Numbered from the stretch's first letter, positions 8,297 to 17,563 are shown. The stretch: DNA of 64,000 nucleotides from Lentzea waywayandensis (GCF_900115955.1 NZ_FOYL01000001.1:1054001-1118000); one strand, 5' to 3'. The notes: a model not told the origin generated them from the letters alone. Translations and numbers: made by a program.

Positions 8297-8905
8297 TCAG
8301 GCCATCACGTCGAGCCGGTTCATCGCGTGCTCGATCACGCGGACCAGCACCGACTTGCACGACTCGCGGTCACGGGCGTCGCACAGCACCAGCGGCACCG
8401 TCTCCGCGACGTCCAGCGCCACGCGCATCTCCTCCGCCGTGTAGGAGTGGCTGCCCTGGAAGCAGTTCACCGCCACGACGAACGGGATTCCCCTGCGCTC
8501 GAAGAAGTCGATCGCGCCGAAGCCCGCGTCGAGCCTGCGGGTGTCGACCAGGACGACCGCGCCGATCGAACCGATGGCGAGCTCGTCCCACAGGAACCAG
8601 AAGCGGTCCTGGCCCGGCGTGCCGAACAGGTAGAGCACCAGTTCGGGGTTGATCGTGATGCGGCCGAAGTCCAGGGCGACCGTGGTCGTGGTCTTGCCCT
8701 CGACGCCGTAGAGGTCGTCGATCTCCTCGCCGGCCTCGGTGAGCAGCTCCTCGGTCCGCAGCGGGGTGATCTCGCTGACCGCGCCGACCATGGTGGTCTT
8801 GCCCACGCCGAAACCGCCGGCGATGACGATCTTGACGGAGGAGGGGATGGTGAGTTCTTCTCGCCCCTGCCCGGAATCAGGCCGATCAGATTGCACGGAC
8901 ACCAT
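8297..8905 (-). CDS. cvnD: Conservon small GTPase-like protein CvnD
   Basis: A 202-aa P-loop protein of the actinobacterial conservon GTP-binding family. The Walker A motif is G30-G-F-G-V-G-K36-T37. GTPGQ forms the G3 motif, and VVAVNCF sits where N-K-x-D would be, so base recognition is non-canonical, as usual in this family. It is the last gene of cvnABCD and overlaps cvnC by 20 bp. In Streptomyces conservons these four proteins form a membrane-associated complex reminiscent of eukaryotic G-protein signalling and affect development and antibiotic production. No cytochrome P450 (cvnE) follows here. Confidence 0.93.
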   Translation of the reverse strand: MVSVQSDRPDSGQGREELTIPSSVKIVIAGGFGVGKTTMVGAVSEITPLRTEELLTEAGEEIDDLYGVEGKTTTTVALDFGRITINPELVLYLFGTPGQDRFWFLWDELAIGSIGAVVLVDTRRLDAGFGAIDFFERRGIPFVVAVNCFQGSHSYTAEEMRVALDVAETVPLVLCDARDRESCKSVLVRVIEHAMNRLDVMA

Positions 8906-9263
8906 CGAGCACCTTCTGGAGTAGGTTCATGTCGACCGGGGCCACCGTGGTGGCCGGGCCGCTGGTGATGACGTCACCGCGCTGGATGAGGTCGCTCAGC
9001 AGCACCTTCACCACGACGAGCGGTGCGTGCAGGTAGGCGGCGACCTCCGCGACGGAAAGCGGTTTCCGGCAGAGCTTGATGATCTCCAGGTGCTCCACCG
9101 ACAGCGTGGCCTGGTCGGTCGTCGTGCGCAGCGCCCGGACCTGGGTCGTGAGGGTCAGGTCCTCACCCGCGGGCTTGGGCCTGGTGCGGCCGCTCACCAT
9201 CGCGTACGGGCGGACCATGGGGCCCGCCGCCTCGTCGTACCACCAGTCGGAGGAGTTGCTCAT
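8886..9263 (-). CDS. cvnC: Conservon DUF742 protein CvnC
   Basis: A 125-aa DUF742 protein. The typical start is visible (WWYDEAAGPMVRPYAMVSGRTRP), then a winged-helix-like half ending in ISGPATT-like strands (LHAPLVVVKVLLSDLIQRGDV). Conservon CvnC proteins bind CvnB and link the sensor complex to the GTPase. The ATG overlaps the cvnB stop (ATGA) and the 3' end overlaps cvnD, so co-translation is expected. Confidence 0.93.
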   Translation of the reverse strand: MSNSSDWWYDEAAGPMVRPYAMVSGRTRPKPAGEDLTLTTQVRALRTTTDQATLSVEHLEIIKLCRKPLSVAEVAAYLHAPLVVVKVLLSDLIQRGDVITSGPATTVAPVDMNLLQKVLDGVRAI

Positions 9264-9697
9264 GACAACCCGAGGGGGTTGGGCATCCTCGGCGACGCCA
9301 GTGTTCGAGGTGCCGACGAGAGGTAGGCGCCGACGCGCTTCACGAGCATGTTCATCTCGTAGGCGATCATGCCCATGTCGGCGTCCTCGTCGCCCACCAC
9401 CGCGAGACAGGCGCCCTGGCCCGCCGCGGTGACGAACAGGTGCGCGCGCTCCATCTCCACGATGGTCTGGCGGACCTGGCCACCTCCGAAGTGGCGTCCG
9501 GTGCCGCGCGCGAGGCTCTGGAAGGCCGACGCCATCGCCGAGAGGTGATCGGAGTCGTCCTTGGAGAGCTCGGGAGAGTGGGCGAGCAGCAGGCCGTCCG
9601 CGGAGAGCACCACCGCGTGCCGGGCACCGACCACTCTCGCGACGAGGTCCTCCAGCAGCCAGTTGAGCTCGGGGTGCCCGCCGGTCAGGTCGTCCAC
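9260..9697 (-). CDS. cvnB: Conservon roadblock/LC7 protein CvnB
   Basis: A 145-aa roadblock/LC7-fold protein (LNWLLEDLVARVVGARHAVVLSADGLLLA, then the central ACLAVVGDEDADMGMIAYEMNMLVKRV). In related systems such proteins dimerise and act as GTPase regulators or scaffolds. I chose GTG 9697, preceded by GAAAGGG; the frame continues 81 codons upstream, but that part is antisense-like sequence overlapping the end of cvnA. It lies 25 bp after cvnA and overlaps cvnC by 4 bp. Confidence 0.92.
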   Translation of the reverse strand: MDDLTGGHPELNWLLEDLVARVVGARHAVVLSADGLLLAHSPELSKDDSDHLSAMASAFQSLARGTGRHFGGGQVRQTIVEMERAHLFVTAAGQGACLAVVGDEDADMGMIAYEMNMLVKRVGAYLSSAPRTLASPRMPNPLGLS

Positions 9698-9722
9698 GGA
9701 AATAGCCCTTTCAGTTTCGTGA

Positions 9723-12197
9723 TCACGGTTCCACGACGTCGTCGGCCTGGCGGGCGTTGCGCGTGCCCTGCTGGAAGGCGGACATTCCGTCGCGGGTGCG
9801 TTCCGCCCGTTCCTCGGGGTTGAACTCCGCGAGTTCGGGCATCGGCCGGGGTTCGTCGTTGGCCAGCTGAGGTACGAGGTGCTGCTGCCGCCGCCGGCGC
9901 GGCAGCTCCGGCCGGGCGTTCTGACGCGTCGTCTCCTCACCTTCCCCCGGGTCGTCTGTCGGCCAGACGCCTGCCAGGCGGTCTTCCCGGGGCAGCTCGA
10001 TCTGTCCGCTGCTGCTGTCCAGGTCCCGTTCCGGGCCTGGGCTCAGGTCGTTTCCCACTGCCCTCCCGGCCCAGAACTCGTCCAGGTGGAAGGTCTCGGT
10101 GGGGCGTTCGCCGGGCCGGGGGTCGCCGGGCCGGGGCTCGCGCGTCAGGTCGCCCTGCATCGGGACCGCGGCCCCCAGGGCCTCCGGTGACCGCGAGGCC
10201 TGCTGGAGGGCCTGCTGGCGGAACGTCGGCTTGGGCATCTGGACCGAGTCCGCGGGGTCCACCGCGCCCGCCTCGCCGACGATCAGCTCGGACGGGATGA
10301 GGACCAGCGCGATGGTGCCGCCGGAGGGGCAGTCGCGCAGCTCGACGTGGATGTGGCGACGTGCGGCCAGCCGGGCGACGACGAACAGGCCCAGGCGGGA
10401 CTCGCCGCGCAGCCTCATCGCCTCGAAGTCGGGCGGCGCCTCCAGCATCTTGTTGTGCAGCTCGCGGTCCTCGGGCTTGATGCCGAGGCCGTGGTCCTCG
10501 ATCTCGATGACCAGACCCTGCGGCACCTCGCTGCTGTGGATCTCGACCTGCGAGCGCGGCGAGGAGAACGAGGTCGCGTTGTCGACGAGCTCGGCGATCA
10601 GGTGGATGGTGTCCGCGACGGCGGCGCCGACCAGCGCGACCTCCGGCACCGGGTTGACCTTCACGCGGGCGTACTGCTCGGTCTCCGCGACGGCGGCGCG
10701 CACGACGTCGAGCATGCGCACGGGCTTGCGCCACTGCCGGCCGGGCTGCTCGCCGGTCAGGATGATCAGGTTCTCGGCGTTGCGGCGCGCACGGGTGGCG
10801 AGGTGGTCGAGCTGGAAGAACGCGTCGAGGTGGTCGGGGTTCTCCTCCTCGCGCTCCAGCTTGTCGAGGATCTTGAGCTGGCGGTGCACCAGGCCCTGGT
10901 TGCGGCGCGCGATGTCGAGGAAGACCCGGTTCACGCCTTCACGGGTCTGGCTCTCCTTCACGGCCGCGGCGACGGCGGTGTACTGCGCGGCGTTGAACGC
11001 GTCGGCCACCTGCCCGATCTCGTCGTTGCCGTAGTCGAGCGCGGGAACCTCGGCGGCGACGTCGACGTGCTTGCCCTCGCGCAGCCGCTCGACGATGCTC
11101 GGCAGCCGTTCGTGCGCGAGCTTGAGCGAGTCGCTCTTCAGGGCGATCAGACGGACGATCAACGCCTTGTTGACGAGGCGGTTCGAGACGCGGACGGCGA
11201 CGAAGATGCCGGCGATGACCGCGATGAGGGCGATGAGGCTGCCGATCAGGACGGTGGTGAACTTGTCCTTGCCGTTGGCCATGGCGATGTTGACCGCGCC
11301 GGTGGACTGCTCCTGCACCATCGTGGTCAGCTCGGTGGACACGGCGCGGGTGGCGTTCTCGTAGTCCGCCAGCGTGACCTGCTGCGCGACGGGCCGTTCC
11401 GCGTTCTGGAGCAGGCGGTTCTCGATGGTCACCAGCTGCTGGTACGGCGCGCTTCCGGTGAGCCGCTTGAAGTGTTCCCGCACGTCCGGCAGAGCCGTGG
11501 GCTCGATGACGTTGAGCGTGAAGTGGTAGGCGCCGACGAGGTTCGCGAACTCGCGGTGCTCGTCCGGGGTGAACTTGCCCGACGCCAGCGCACCCGCGGC
11601 GACCGAGCTGGACCGCGACATCGCGTCGGAGGCCTGGAAGTACTGCAACGCACCGAGTGCGCCCTGCACGGTCTCGGCGTCGGGCACGATGCGGGCCTGC
11701 GTGCCGAACAGCGAGCCACCGGCGTCGAGCACGCTGTTGTAGTAGCGGTAGATCTCGTCCTTGGACGCGTTGCCGGACTCCAGGCGCTCGCGCTGGTCCG
11801 GCAGCTGGTCGAGCAGCCCGTTGAGCTTGTTGATGCCGTCGACGATCTCCTGCGGCGCCTGGGAAGCGAGCTCGGCGAACGCCGACTTCATCTTCTCGAC
11901 GTCCTTGTCGGTGTCCTGCTGCTGCTTGAGCAACGCCGACGTGCTGGAGCCGGTGCGGCTCAGGCTCGTCATGCTGAGCTCGCGTTCCTTCTGCAGCGAC
12001 GCGAACGACTGGACCGCGGGGATCGAGGCGTCCCGCGCGCCGGAGGCGACCAGCTGGAGGTAGAGACCCTCGAACACCGTGTAGGACGAGAACAGCGCCC
12101 ACATGGCCAGAAGGACGACGCTGGGAACCACCACGACACCAGTGAGCCGCGAACGAATTGTCTTGTAATTCGTCTCAGGCACGTTCTTCAGCTTCAC
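9723..12197 (-). CDS. cvnA: Conservon sensor histidine kinase-like protein CvnA
   Basis: An 824-aa membrane sensor. A first membrane segment (about residues 18-40) leads to an extracellular nitrate-sensing-like domain (LQKERELS motif). A second membrane segment near 310-330 is followed by a HAMP-like linker and a HATPase_c domain with N-box ELVDNATSFS, G1 EDHGLGI and G2 GLFVVARLA. No phospho-acceptor His motif is obvious, which is usual in this family. A Pro/Arg-rich tail of about 180 residues follows. The start is uncertain: GTG 12197 has GGAG just upstream and gives a normal K-L-K-N N-terminus, while the frame stays open to GTG 12242. It is the first gene of the conservon. Confidence 0.9.
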   Translation of the reverse strand: MKLKNVPETNYKTIRSRLTGVVVVPSVVLLAMWALFSSYTVFEGLYLQLVASGARDASIPAVQSFASLQKERELSMTSLSRTGSSTSALLKQQQDTDKDVEKMKSAFAELASQAPQEIVDGINKLNGLLDQLPDQRERLESGNASKDEIYRYYNSVLDAGGSLFGTQARIVPDAETVQGALGALQYFQASDAMSRSSSVAAGALASGKFTPDEHREFANLVGAYHFTLNVIEPTALPDVREHFKRLTGSAPYQQLVTIENRLLQNAERPVAQQVTLADYENATRAVSTELTTMVQEQSTGAVNIAMANGKDKFTTVLIGSLIALIAVIAGIFVAVRVSNRLVNKALIVRLIALKSDSLKLAHERLPSIVERLREGKHVDVAAEVPALDYGNDEIGQVADAFNAAQYTAVAAAVKESQTREGVNRVFLDIARRNQGLVHRQLKILDKLEREEENPDHLDAFFQLDHLATRARRNAENLIILTGEQPGRQWRKPVRMLDVVRAAVAETEQYARVKVNPVPEVALVGAAVADTIHLIAELVDNATSFSSPRSQVEIHSSEVPQGLVIEIEDHGLGIKPEDRELHNKMLEAPPDFEAMRLRGESRLGLFVVARLAARRHIHVELRDCPSGGTIALVLIPSELIVGEAGAVDPADSVQMPKPTFRQQALQQASRSPEALGAAVPMQGDLTREPRPGDPRPGERPTETFHLDEFWAGRAVGNDLSPGPERDLDSSSGQIELPREDRLAGVWPTDDPGEGEETTRQNARPELPRRRRQQHLVPQLANDEPRPMPELAEFNPEERAERTRDGMSAFQQGTRNARQADDVVEP

Positions 12198-12244
12198 AAC
12201 GCTCCACGACCACCCGAATTGGCGACGGAAAGATAACACCACAT

Positions 12245-12587
12245 GATCAACATGACCAACAGCGATGATCTTGAGGGGGTGAGTGCAGACTACTCAGTCA
12301 GATGCGCAACGCAACACCCCCGTTCTCAGGTTCGATCCCCAGCTGTTGCAGTGATGTACACGCTCTCGCAGGGAGGCCGCGCTGCCGCGGCCGAGTGAGC
12401 GAAAGGACGCGAGCTGGGCTTTCGCTAACTGAACAGTGGAAACATGGCGGCTATTGCCCCGAACTTGACAGCGGCGTGCGGCATCTTCTAAGCGAGAACG
12501 GAGCGCAACCAAGCGTCGCTTTCCGTTACCAGCTCTTATTCGCGAATTCGCATGCGGATCACCGCACCCCATCGTGATCAACACAGG
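12245..12587. other. Intergenic stretch without recognisable gene
   Basis: About 340 bp between cvnA and the permease remnant. Its GC content is lower than the flanks. A 91-codon frame at 12302-12577 has no ribosome site and no coding character. It must contain the cvnA promoter (minus strand), but I cannot place it. The stretch ends near two CGTGATCAAC copies, at about 12572 and 12600, which could be a small direct-repeat site. Confidence 0.4.
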
Positions 12588-13400
12588 TCATTCCTTGGTC
12601 GTGATCAACGAGACCGGCCGCTCCCGCGCCGTCAAGAACGCGGCAATACCGCTGGTCACCGCCACGACCGGCGACAGATCCGGCCGCGACCACCGCGAGG
12701 TGGGTCCAAGGAACGTGCACGACGGTGACCCCGATCGCGGCGCGGACGGAACCGCCGATGCCCGCCAATCCGGCGGCCGCGCATCCGAGCACGAGACCGA
12801 TGATCGCCACCGCAGTGGCCTGGGCCACAGCGGTCGGGACGACCTGGGGCCGGCTCAGCCCGGACACCCGGAAGACGGCGAACTCGCGGCGGCGTTCCGT
12901 GCCCGCGATGACGACCGAGTTCACGACGGCCATCAGGGCGCAGAGCCCGGCCAATCCCATCAGCACACTAAGGATCTGCACGTTTCCTGCCTGATTTCTG
13001 CCCGCACGCGCCGCCGCCCAATCCTGCACGGTGTGCACCTGCCCGATACCGGCTCGCTGGATCCGTTCGGCGACAACAGGCGGGTTTTTGTTCCGTTGCC
13101 ACCTGGATGACCGTCTCGGTCGGCGCGTTCGCCCACACCCGCCTCGGCAGAATCGGGCGGGGGACCAAAAAGGCTCTCGCCCGGTTCCAGGGTCTCCGGA
13201 AGTCCTTCGACGACCGTGAGGCTCAGCCGTTTTCCTTCTGCGTCCGCGGTGAGTGCGTTCAAGTCGCCGATCGCCGGAAAGAGGTTGTGCGTTCGCATGT
13301 GGTCGGCCGCGATGATCCTGGAGTGGGCGCGATGGCGAACCCCGAGCAGCAGGGCGAGGTCGCGCGGGTGAACGGCGTGCAACCGCGCCGCGACACGGCG
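12588..13400 (-). pseudogene. Decayed FtsX-like ABC permease (C-terminal remnant)
   Basis: Three reading frames on the minus strand join into one FtsX-type permease C-terminus. Roughly 13400-13190 reads GKRLSLTVVEGLPETLEPG, like an extracellular loop. Near 13165-13080 another frame reads VWANAPTETVIQVATEQ. From about 13040 to 12680 a third frame reads ILSVLMGLAGLCALMAVVN, TERRREFAVFRVSG and further membrane segments. After another one-base shift near 12670 it ends VVAVTSGIAAFLTARERPVS...TKE and TGA at 12588. At least three frameshifts and a missing N-terminal half show it is dead. Permeases of this kind normally have a partner ATPase, which is not adjacent on this strand. Confidence 0.75.
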
Positions 13401-13442
13401 AATCAGTCCACGACGGACAGTGACTACCGCTACGGTGGGTAG

Positions 13443-14321
13443 GTGCTTGCAGCGTGGGGGCTGACCAAGGCCTACGAAGGTCGCGTCGTCGTCGATCAGG
13501 TGGGCTTCGAGCTCCAGCCCGGTACCGTGACCGCCTTTCTCGGGCCGAACGGCGCGGGCAAGTCGACGACGTTGCGCATGATCACCGGACTGACCCGGCC
13601 CGATCGCGGCCAGGCGACGATCGCGGGGCGCGCGTTCACCGCGTGGCCCAACCCTTCTCACGTGGCGGGCGTGCTGCTCGACGCGGCGGCCGTCCATCCT
13701 GGACGGAGCGGACGTGGTCATTTGCGGATGGCCGCGACGCTGTCCGGTGTGCCCGTGCGCAGGGCCGACGAGGTGCTGGAGCTGCTGGGGCTGGCCGACG
13801 CCGCCACCCGCAAGATCGGCAAGTACAGCCTCGGCATGCGGCAGCGGCTCGGCATCGCGCACGCGCTGCTCACCGATCCGCCGTTGCTCGTGCTCGACGA
13901 ACCCATCAACGGCCTCGACCCCGAAGGCATCCGCGCGGTGCGCAACCTGTTGCGGGGGCATGCTTCCCGGGGCGGCACCGTGCTGCTGTCCAGCCACGTG
14001 CTGTCCGAAGTGGACCAGACGGCCGACCGCGTGCTGGTGATCGGCGGCGGGCGCATCGTGGCGGACGGGCCGCTGGCGAGCCTGACCACGTCCTCCCGCT
14101 CCCTGGTGCGCGCCAAGGACATGAACCGCCTGGCGGAGTCGTTGCAGCGGGGCGGGATCGCCGTTCAGCCGGCGCCGGACGGTTTCCTGGCCGCGCACGC
14201 GCCGGTCGAGCAGGTCTCGTCCGTCACGTTCGCCGCGGGAGTCCCGTTGCTGGGACTGCGCGAGGAGCAGATGAGCCTGGAAGACCTGTTCTTCCGCCTG
14301 ACCAGTGGAGGTAGGTCGTGA
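13443..14321 (+). CDS. ABC transporter ATP-binding protein (drug/bacteriocin export type)
   Basis: A 292-aa ABC ATPase. Walker A is GPNGAGKST, the signature motif is YSLGMRQRLGIA, Walker B is LLVLDEPINGLDP, and the switch His is in LLSSHVLSEV. The C-terminal extension of about 80 residues and overall form resemble the BcrA/NosF and DrrA-like export ATPases. GTG 13443 has only a weak GGTGGG upstream. It overlaps the permease start by 4 bp (GTGA). Together they form a simple two-component exporter; the substrate cannot be inferred. The decayed permease upstream lies on the opposite strand and is of a different family. Confidence 0.9.
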   Translation: MLAAWGLTKAYEGRVVVDQVGFELQPGTVTAFLGPNGAGKSTTLRMITGLTRPDRGQATIAGRAFTAWPNPSHVAGVLLDAAAVHPGRSGRGHLRMAATLSGVPVRRADEVLELLGLADAATRKIGKYSLGMRQRLGIAHALLTDPPLLVLDEPINGLDPEGIRAVRNLLRGHASRGGTVLLSSHVLSEVDQTADRVLVIGGGRIVADGPLASLTTSSRSLVRAKDMNRLAESLQRGGIAVQPAPDGFLAAHAPVEQVSSVTFAAGVPLLGLREEQMSLEDLFFRLTSGGRS

Positions 14322-15124
14322 CCGTCGGTCATCCACCAGCGTGGCAACAGCAGGCCGCGCCCGTACCGGCGCCTGGCCCGTGGGCCACCCGCGCCTCCCG
14401 GTCGTCGTCGTTCTGGCGGCTGGTGGCGGTGGAGGCGCGCAAGCTCGTCGGCACGCGGTCGGACAAGATCGTGATGGCCTGCGCGCCGGTGTTCCTGATC
14501 GGGCTGATGGCGCTGTTCACGTTGCCGCAGACGAACCTCGCGAGCGCGGGCAGGCAGCTCCAGCCGATGCTGCTGGTGATCCAGCTCGGCCTGCTGCTGG
14601 TCTTCGCGACCGTGATCAAGCTCGTCGCGGGCGAGTGGCAGTACAAGAGCGTGCAGCCCACGCTGCTGGTGCAGCCCTCGCGCATGCGCTACCTGCTGGC
14701 TCAGGGCACGGTGCTCGCCGGGGTGTGGCTGGTGTGCTCGCTGGTCACGTTCGTCCTGTACCCGTTGCTGATCAAGAGCGCGGCGCAGGGGCTGGGCCAC
14801 AACTACCTGCTCGGCTCACGGCCGGGCTGGGTGCTCGGCGTGACGATGCTGGCCACCGCGCAGGTGCTGCTCACGGCGTTGATCGTCTCGCTGCTCATCC
14901 CGAACACGGGCGGTTCGCTGACGGTGTTCTTCGTCGTCGTACCGATGCTGGCGGTGGCCCGTCTGGCGCTGCCGGAGGTGTTCGGGCTGATCTACCCGCT
15001 CGAAGCGGCCTGGCACATGGCCGGTGACGGCGCGGGGTGGCCGCAGACGATCTCGTCGCTGCTGGTGTGGCTGACGCTGCTCGCCGTCTCGCTCGTGGTG
15101 CTCAGCCGGCGCGACGCGGGCTGA
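14318..15124 (+). CDS. ABC-2 type transporter permease
   Basis: A 268-aa membrane protein with six hydrophobic segments: VMACAPVFLIGLMALF, LLVIQLGLLLVFATVI, a pair around GVWLVCSLVTFVLYPLL, VLGVTMLATAQVLLTALIV, TVFFVVVPMLAVARL and LLVWLTLLAVSLVVL. The loop EWQYKSVQPTLLVQPSR is typical of ABC-2 permeases paired with BcrA-like ATPases. A Pro/Ala-rich cytoplasmic N-terminus of about 30 residues precedes the first segment. The GTG start has GGAGGT ten bases upstream and overlaps the ATPase stop. It ends 3 bp from the convergent lipoprotein gene. Confidence 0.88.
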   Translation: MTVGHPPAWQQQAAPVPAPGPWATRASRSSSFWRLVAVEARKLVGTRSDKIVMACAPVFLIGLMALFTLPQTNLASAGRQLQPMLLVIQLGLLLVFATVIKLVAGEWQYKSVQPTLLVQPSRMRYLLAQGTVLAGVWLVCSLVTFVLYPLLIKSAAQGLGHNYLLGSRPGWVLGVTMLATAQVLLTALIVSLLIPNTGGSLTVFFVVVPMLAVARLALPEVFGLIYPLEAAWHMAGDGAGWPQTISSLLVWLTLLAVSLVVLSRRDAG

Positions 15125-15127
15125 GGC

Positions 15128-15775
15128 TCAGCGCGCCCGGCTGCCGCCGTTCTCGTCGATCAGCGGCAGCAGCTTCTCCGCCGCCTGTGTGGCCCTGGGG
15201 CAGAAGTCGCGCATCGCGCGGTCGATCGGCTGGTCGACGTCCTGGGCCGACAGGGCGATGCTCTCGTCGAAGTCCATCGAGGCCGTGACCTCGAACGGCT
15301 GCTCGGAGCCGGTGTCGACGGTGACCGTGCAGTTGTCGTTGACCGAACCGGCGATCTTGGTGATGGCGTAGTAGCGGTCCAGCAGGATCGACCGCTGGAA
15401 GTAGCCGCCCGCGCCGAGGTCGCCGTTCCAGGCGTCGGAGAAGTACTGGGCCTGCGACTTGCGGTTCGACATCGGGCTGAACAGGTGGATCGAGAGGTTC
15501 CCCCACGACTCCCGCGCGTTGCAGCCGCCACCCATGCCGTCGGCGGGCTTCGACTCGAGCCCCAGCAACGACTGGAGGTCACGCGGAAGCGTGCCGCACT
15601 TGTTGTCGAAGACCGACGGCCGTGACTTCACGAAGTCCAGGTTGTCGTAGTTGACCGCCTGCGGGTCCAGCTCCGGTCCCGGCGAGGCCACCGGCGGTTC
15701 GGGCGGCGCGGTGCAGGCCGTGAGAGCCGCGATGCAGGCCAGTAGTGCGGTGTAACGGATCGTGCGCGTGCCCAT
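15128..15775 (-). CDS. DUF3558-family lipoprotein
   Basis: A 215-aa secreted lipoprotein: hydrophobic signal and lipobox L-T-A-C21, then a Pro-rich linker. The globular part has the DUF3558 features common in Pseudonocardiales (a paired cysteine pattern including DNKCGTLP and GGGCNARESWGNL, later DNCTVTVD and DFCPRA). The function of DUF3558 is unknown; these proteins are cell-envelope lipoproteins often found in many copies. It is convergent with the ABC permease and divergent from the XRE regulator. Confidence 0.85.
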   Translation of the reverse strand: MGTRTIRYTALLACIAALTACTAPPEPPVASPGPELDPQAVNYDNLDFVKSRPSVFDNKCGTLPRDLQSLLGLESKPADGMGGGCNARESWGNLSIHLFSPMSNRKSQAQYFSDAWNGDLGAGGYFQRSILLDRYYAITKIAGSVNDNCTVTVDTGSEQPFEVTASMDFDESIALSAQDVDQPIDRAMRDFCPRATQAAEKLLPLIDENGGSRAR

Positions 15776-16226
15776 GCCGTTAGTTCAGCACATCCGTGAT
15801 CTTCCGGCGCCGATTCGGCGCAGTTGACCGGGTGCACGACCGGGTGACGCGTGGTCAGGAGGGCGCGCCCGTCCAGTCCCTGTTCACTCCTCGGTTCCCC
15901 TTCTCCCCGTTTTGTCTGTGGCGGCAGGACTGAGCCCCCAGCCCCGGCCTGCCGCCACATCCCCCCAGAAACCGGCCGGCGTCTTGCGTGCCGTCCGGAA
16001 CCAGCATGTCCCGCAACGACTTCCCTGGGCAGGGGTCTCCCGTCTCCCGATCACGCAGGCGACGGGAGACGCCTGGGATTGCGCGGGGCGGCGGATCAGA
16101 CTCGGAGACAGCCAGGCGTCCGCCGACGCCGGCGCTCCGGGGGGACTGGGCCTACGACCAGCGGCTCAGTAGTCTGCAACGGTCGATTCACCGGCCGCGG
16201 GGAGCGGCGGTCGAGGGCGGGGACGA
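15776..16226. promoter_or_regulatory. Intergenic region between DUF3558 lipoprotein and XRE regulator, with inverted repeat
   Basis: About 450 bp without a convincing gene, holding divergent promoters. A perfect 10-bp inverted repeat, GTCTCCCGTC at 16035-16044 and GACGGGAGAC at 16061-16070, is separated by 16 bp. Three further outer base pairs (AGG/CCT) extend it after one mismatch. No T-run follows, so it is more likely an operator or an RNA leader stem than a terminator. Confidence 0.5.
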
Positions 16227-17528
16227 ATGGCTGAGCAGTCGGATGTCTTTGGAGTGGAACTGCGGCGCCTGCGCACCGCGGCGGGCCTGTCGCTGGCGGC
16301 GCTGGCGCAGCAGGTCCACTACAGCAAGGGCTATCTGGGCAAGATCGAGACTGGCTTCAAGCAACCAGGTGTTGATCTGGCCCGGCGCTGCGACGCGGTT
16401 CTCGGAGCCGGTGGACGTCTGGCAGCCCTGGTGGACCAGCCCGCCCCCGCGAGCCCGCTCGCTGCCGTCGCGGCCGACGGCGACGGCGAAGTGTGGGTGA
16501 TGAGCATGGCTCCGGACGGGTCGAGCTGGATGGTTCCGATGCCTCGGCGCGAGGCGATCGCGACGGGCGCCGCGTCGTTGCTCGGGCTGACGCTGGGGGC
16601 TCCCCGCGCCGCCTCCGCGAGTGCGGCGCACGACGGCACGCTGACGGCGTTCCGCTCGCTGTTCGCCGAGGTCAGGAAGCTGGGACAGACGACGAGCCCG
16701 AGCGTGGTGCTGCCGATGGTGACGGTGCACACCCACACGTTGCGCGGCATGGCCAACGGCGCGCCCACGCCCGTTCGCGAGCAGCTGCTGGGCCTCGCCG
16801 CCCGCTACAGCGAGTACGCCGGGTGGATGGCCCAGGAGGCCGGCGACGACAGGGCCGCGATGTGGTGGACCCGCAACGCCGTCGAGATGGGCGCCGCGGC
16901 CGGTGACACCGAGATGGCCACGTACTCGCTGATCCGGCAGGCGTTGATCACGCTCTACCGCGACGACGCCGGCGGCACCGTCGACCTGGCCCAGCAGGCG
17001 CAGGCCGCACCGGGCACCTCCCCTCGCGTCCAGGGGCTCGCCGCGTTGCGCGAAGCCCAGGGCCACGCGCTGGCCTGCGACTACGACGCCTGCCGGCGGG
17101 CGCTCGACCGCGCCGCCGTCCTGCTCGCCAGGGCGGGCACCGCCGACGGCATGGTCATGGGTTCGGGCTCGGTCAGCGGCGCCGACCTGAACAGCCTGGT
17201 CGAGGCCTGGTGCCTGCACGACCTCGGCCAGTCCCGCCAGGCGGCAGACGTCTTCGACCGGCAGCTGGCCCTCGTGCCCGACAGCGCCCACCGCACCCAC
17301 GCGCGCTTCGGCGCCCGCCGGGCCCTCGCCTACGCCTCCGCGGGCGACATCGACCACGCCAGCGCGTTGACCGCGAAGGTCCTCGACGCCGCCGACCTGG
17401 TCGACTCGGCCACCGTGCGCCAGGACCTCAAGCAGCTGGCCCGCCTCCTCGGCCGCGAGCGCAAGCAGGCCGCGGTCAGCGAGGTCTACCCCCGCCTCAA
17501 CGCGGCTTTGCGCAGTCAGCTCCACTAA
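16227..17528 (+). CDS. XRE-family helix-turn-helix regulator with TPR-like C-terminus
   Basis: A 433-aa regulator. Residues 8-65 are an XRE helix-turn-helix (FGVELRRLRTAAGLSLAALA, recognition helix around SKGYLGKIE). Residues from about 140 onward form helical TPR-like repeats (YSEYAGWMAQEAGDD, AMWWTRNAVEMG, LAALREAQGHALA and similar), the common actinobacterial layout for peptide- or metabolite-sensing regulators. It precedes the MoxR operon by 35 bp on the same strand, so it may be its regulator or share its transcript. The inverted repeat at 16035-16070, some 160 bp upstream, is a candidate binding site. Confidence 0.88.
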   Translation: MAEQSDVFGVELRRLRTAAGLSLAALAQQVHYSKGYLGKIETGFKQPGVDLARRCDAVLGAGGRLAALVDQPAPASPLAAVAADGDGEVWVMSMAPDGSSWMVPMPRREAIATGAASLLGLTLGAPRAASASAAHDGTLTAFRSLFAEVRKLGQTTSPSVVLPMVTVHTHTLRGMANGAPTPVREQLLGLAARYSEYAGWMAQEAGDDRAAMWWTRNAVEMGAAAGDTEMATYSLIRQALITLYRDDAGGTVDLAQQAQAAPGTSPRVQGLAALREAQGHALACDYDACRRALDRAAVLLARAGTADGMVMGSGSVSGADLNSLVEAWCLHDLGQSRQAADVFDRQLALVPDSAHRTHARFGARRALAYASAGDIDHASALTAKVLDAADLVDSATVRQDLKQLARLLGRERKQAAVSEVYPRLNAALRSQLH

Positions 17529-17563
17529 CGATTCACCGAACACAGCACGATGGGGGCGTCGAA

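Noticed and set aside
12329-12340. GGTTCGATCCCC, resembling a tRNA T-loop
   Set aside because: The flanks do not form a T-stem, no acceptor stem pairs across the required distance, and no anticodon arm is present.
17210-17563. N-terminal extension of the MoxR ATPase frame
   Set aside because: This part overlaps the 3' end of the XRE gene in another frame and is Arg/Pro-rich shadow sequence; GTG 17564 has a ribosome site and gives the normal length.
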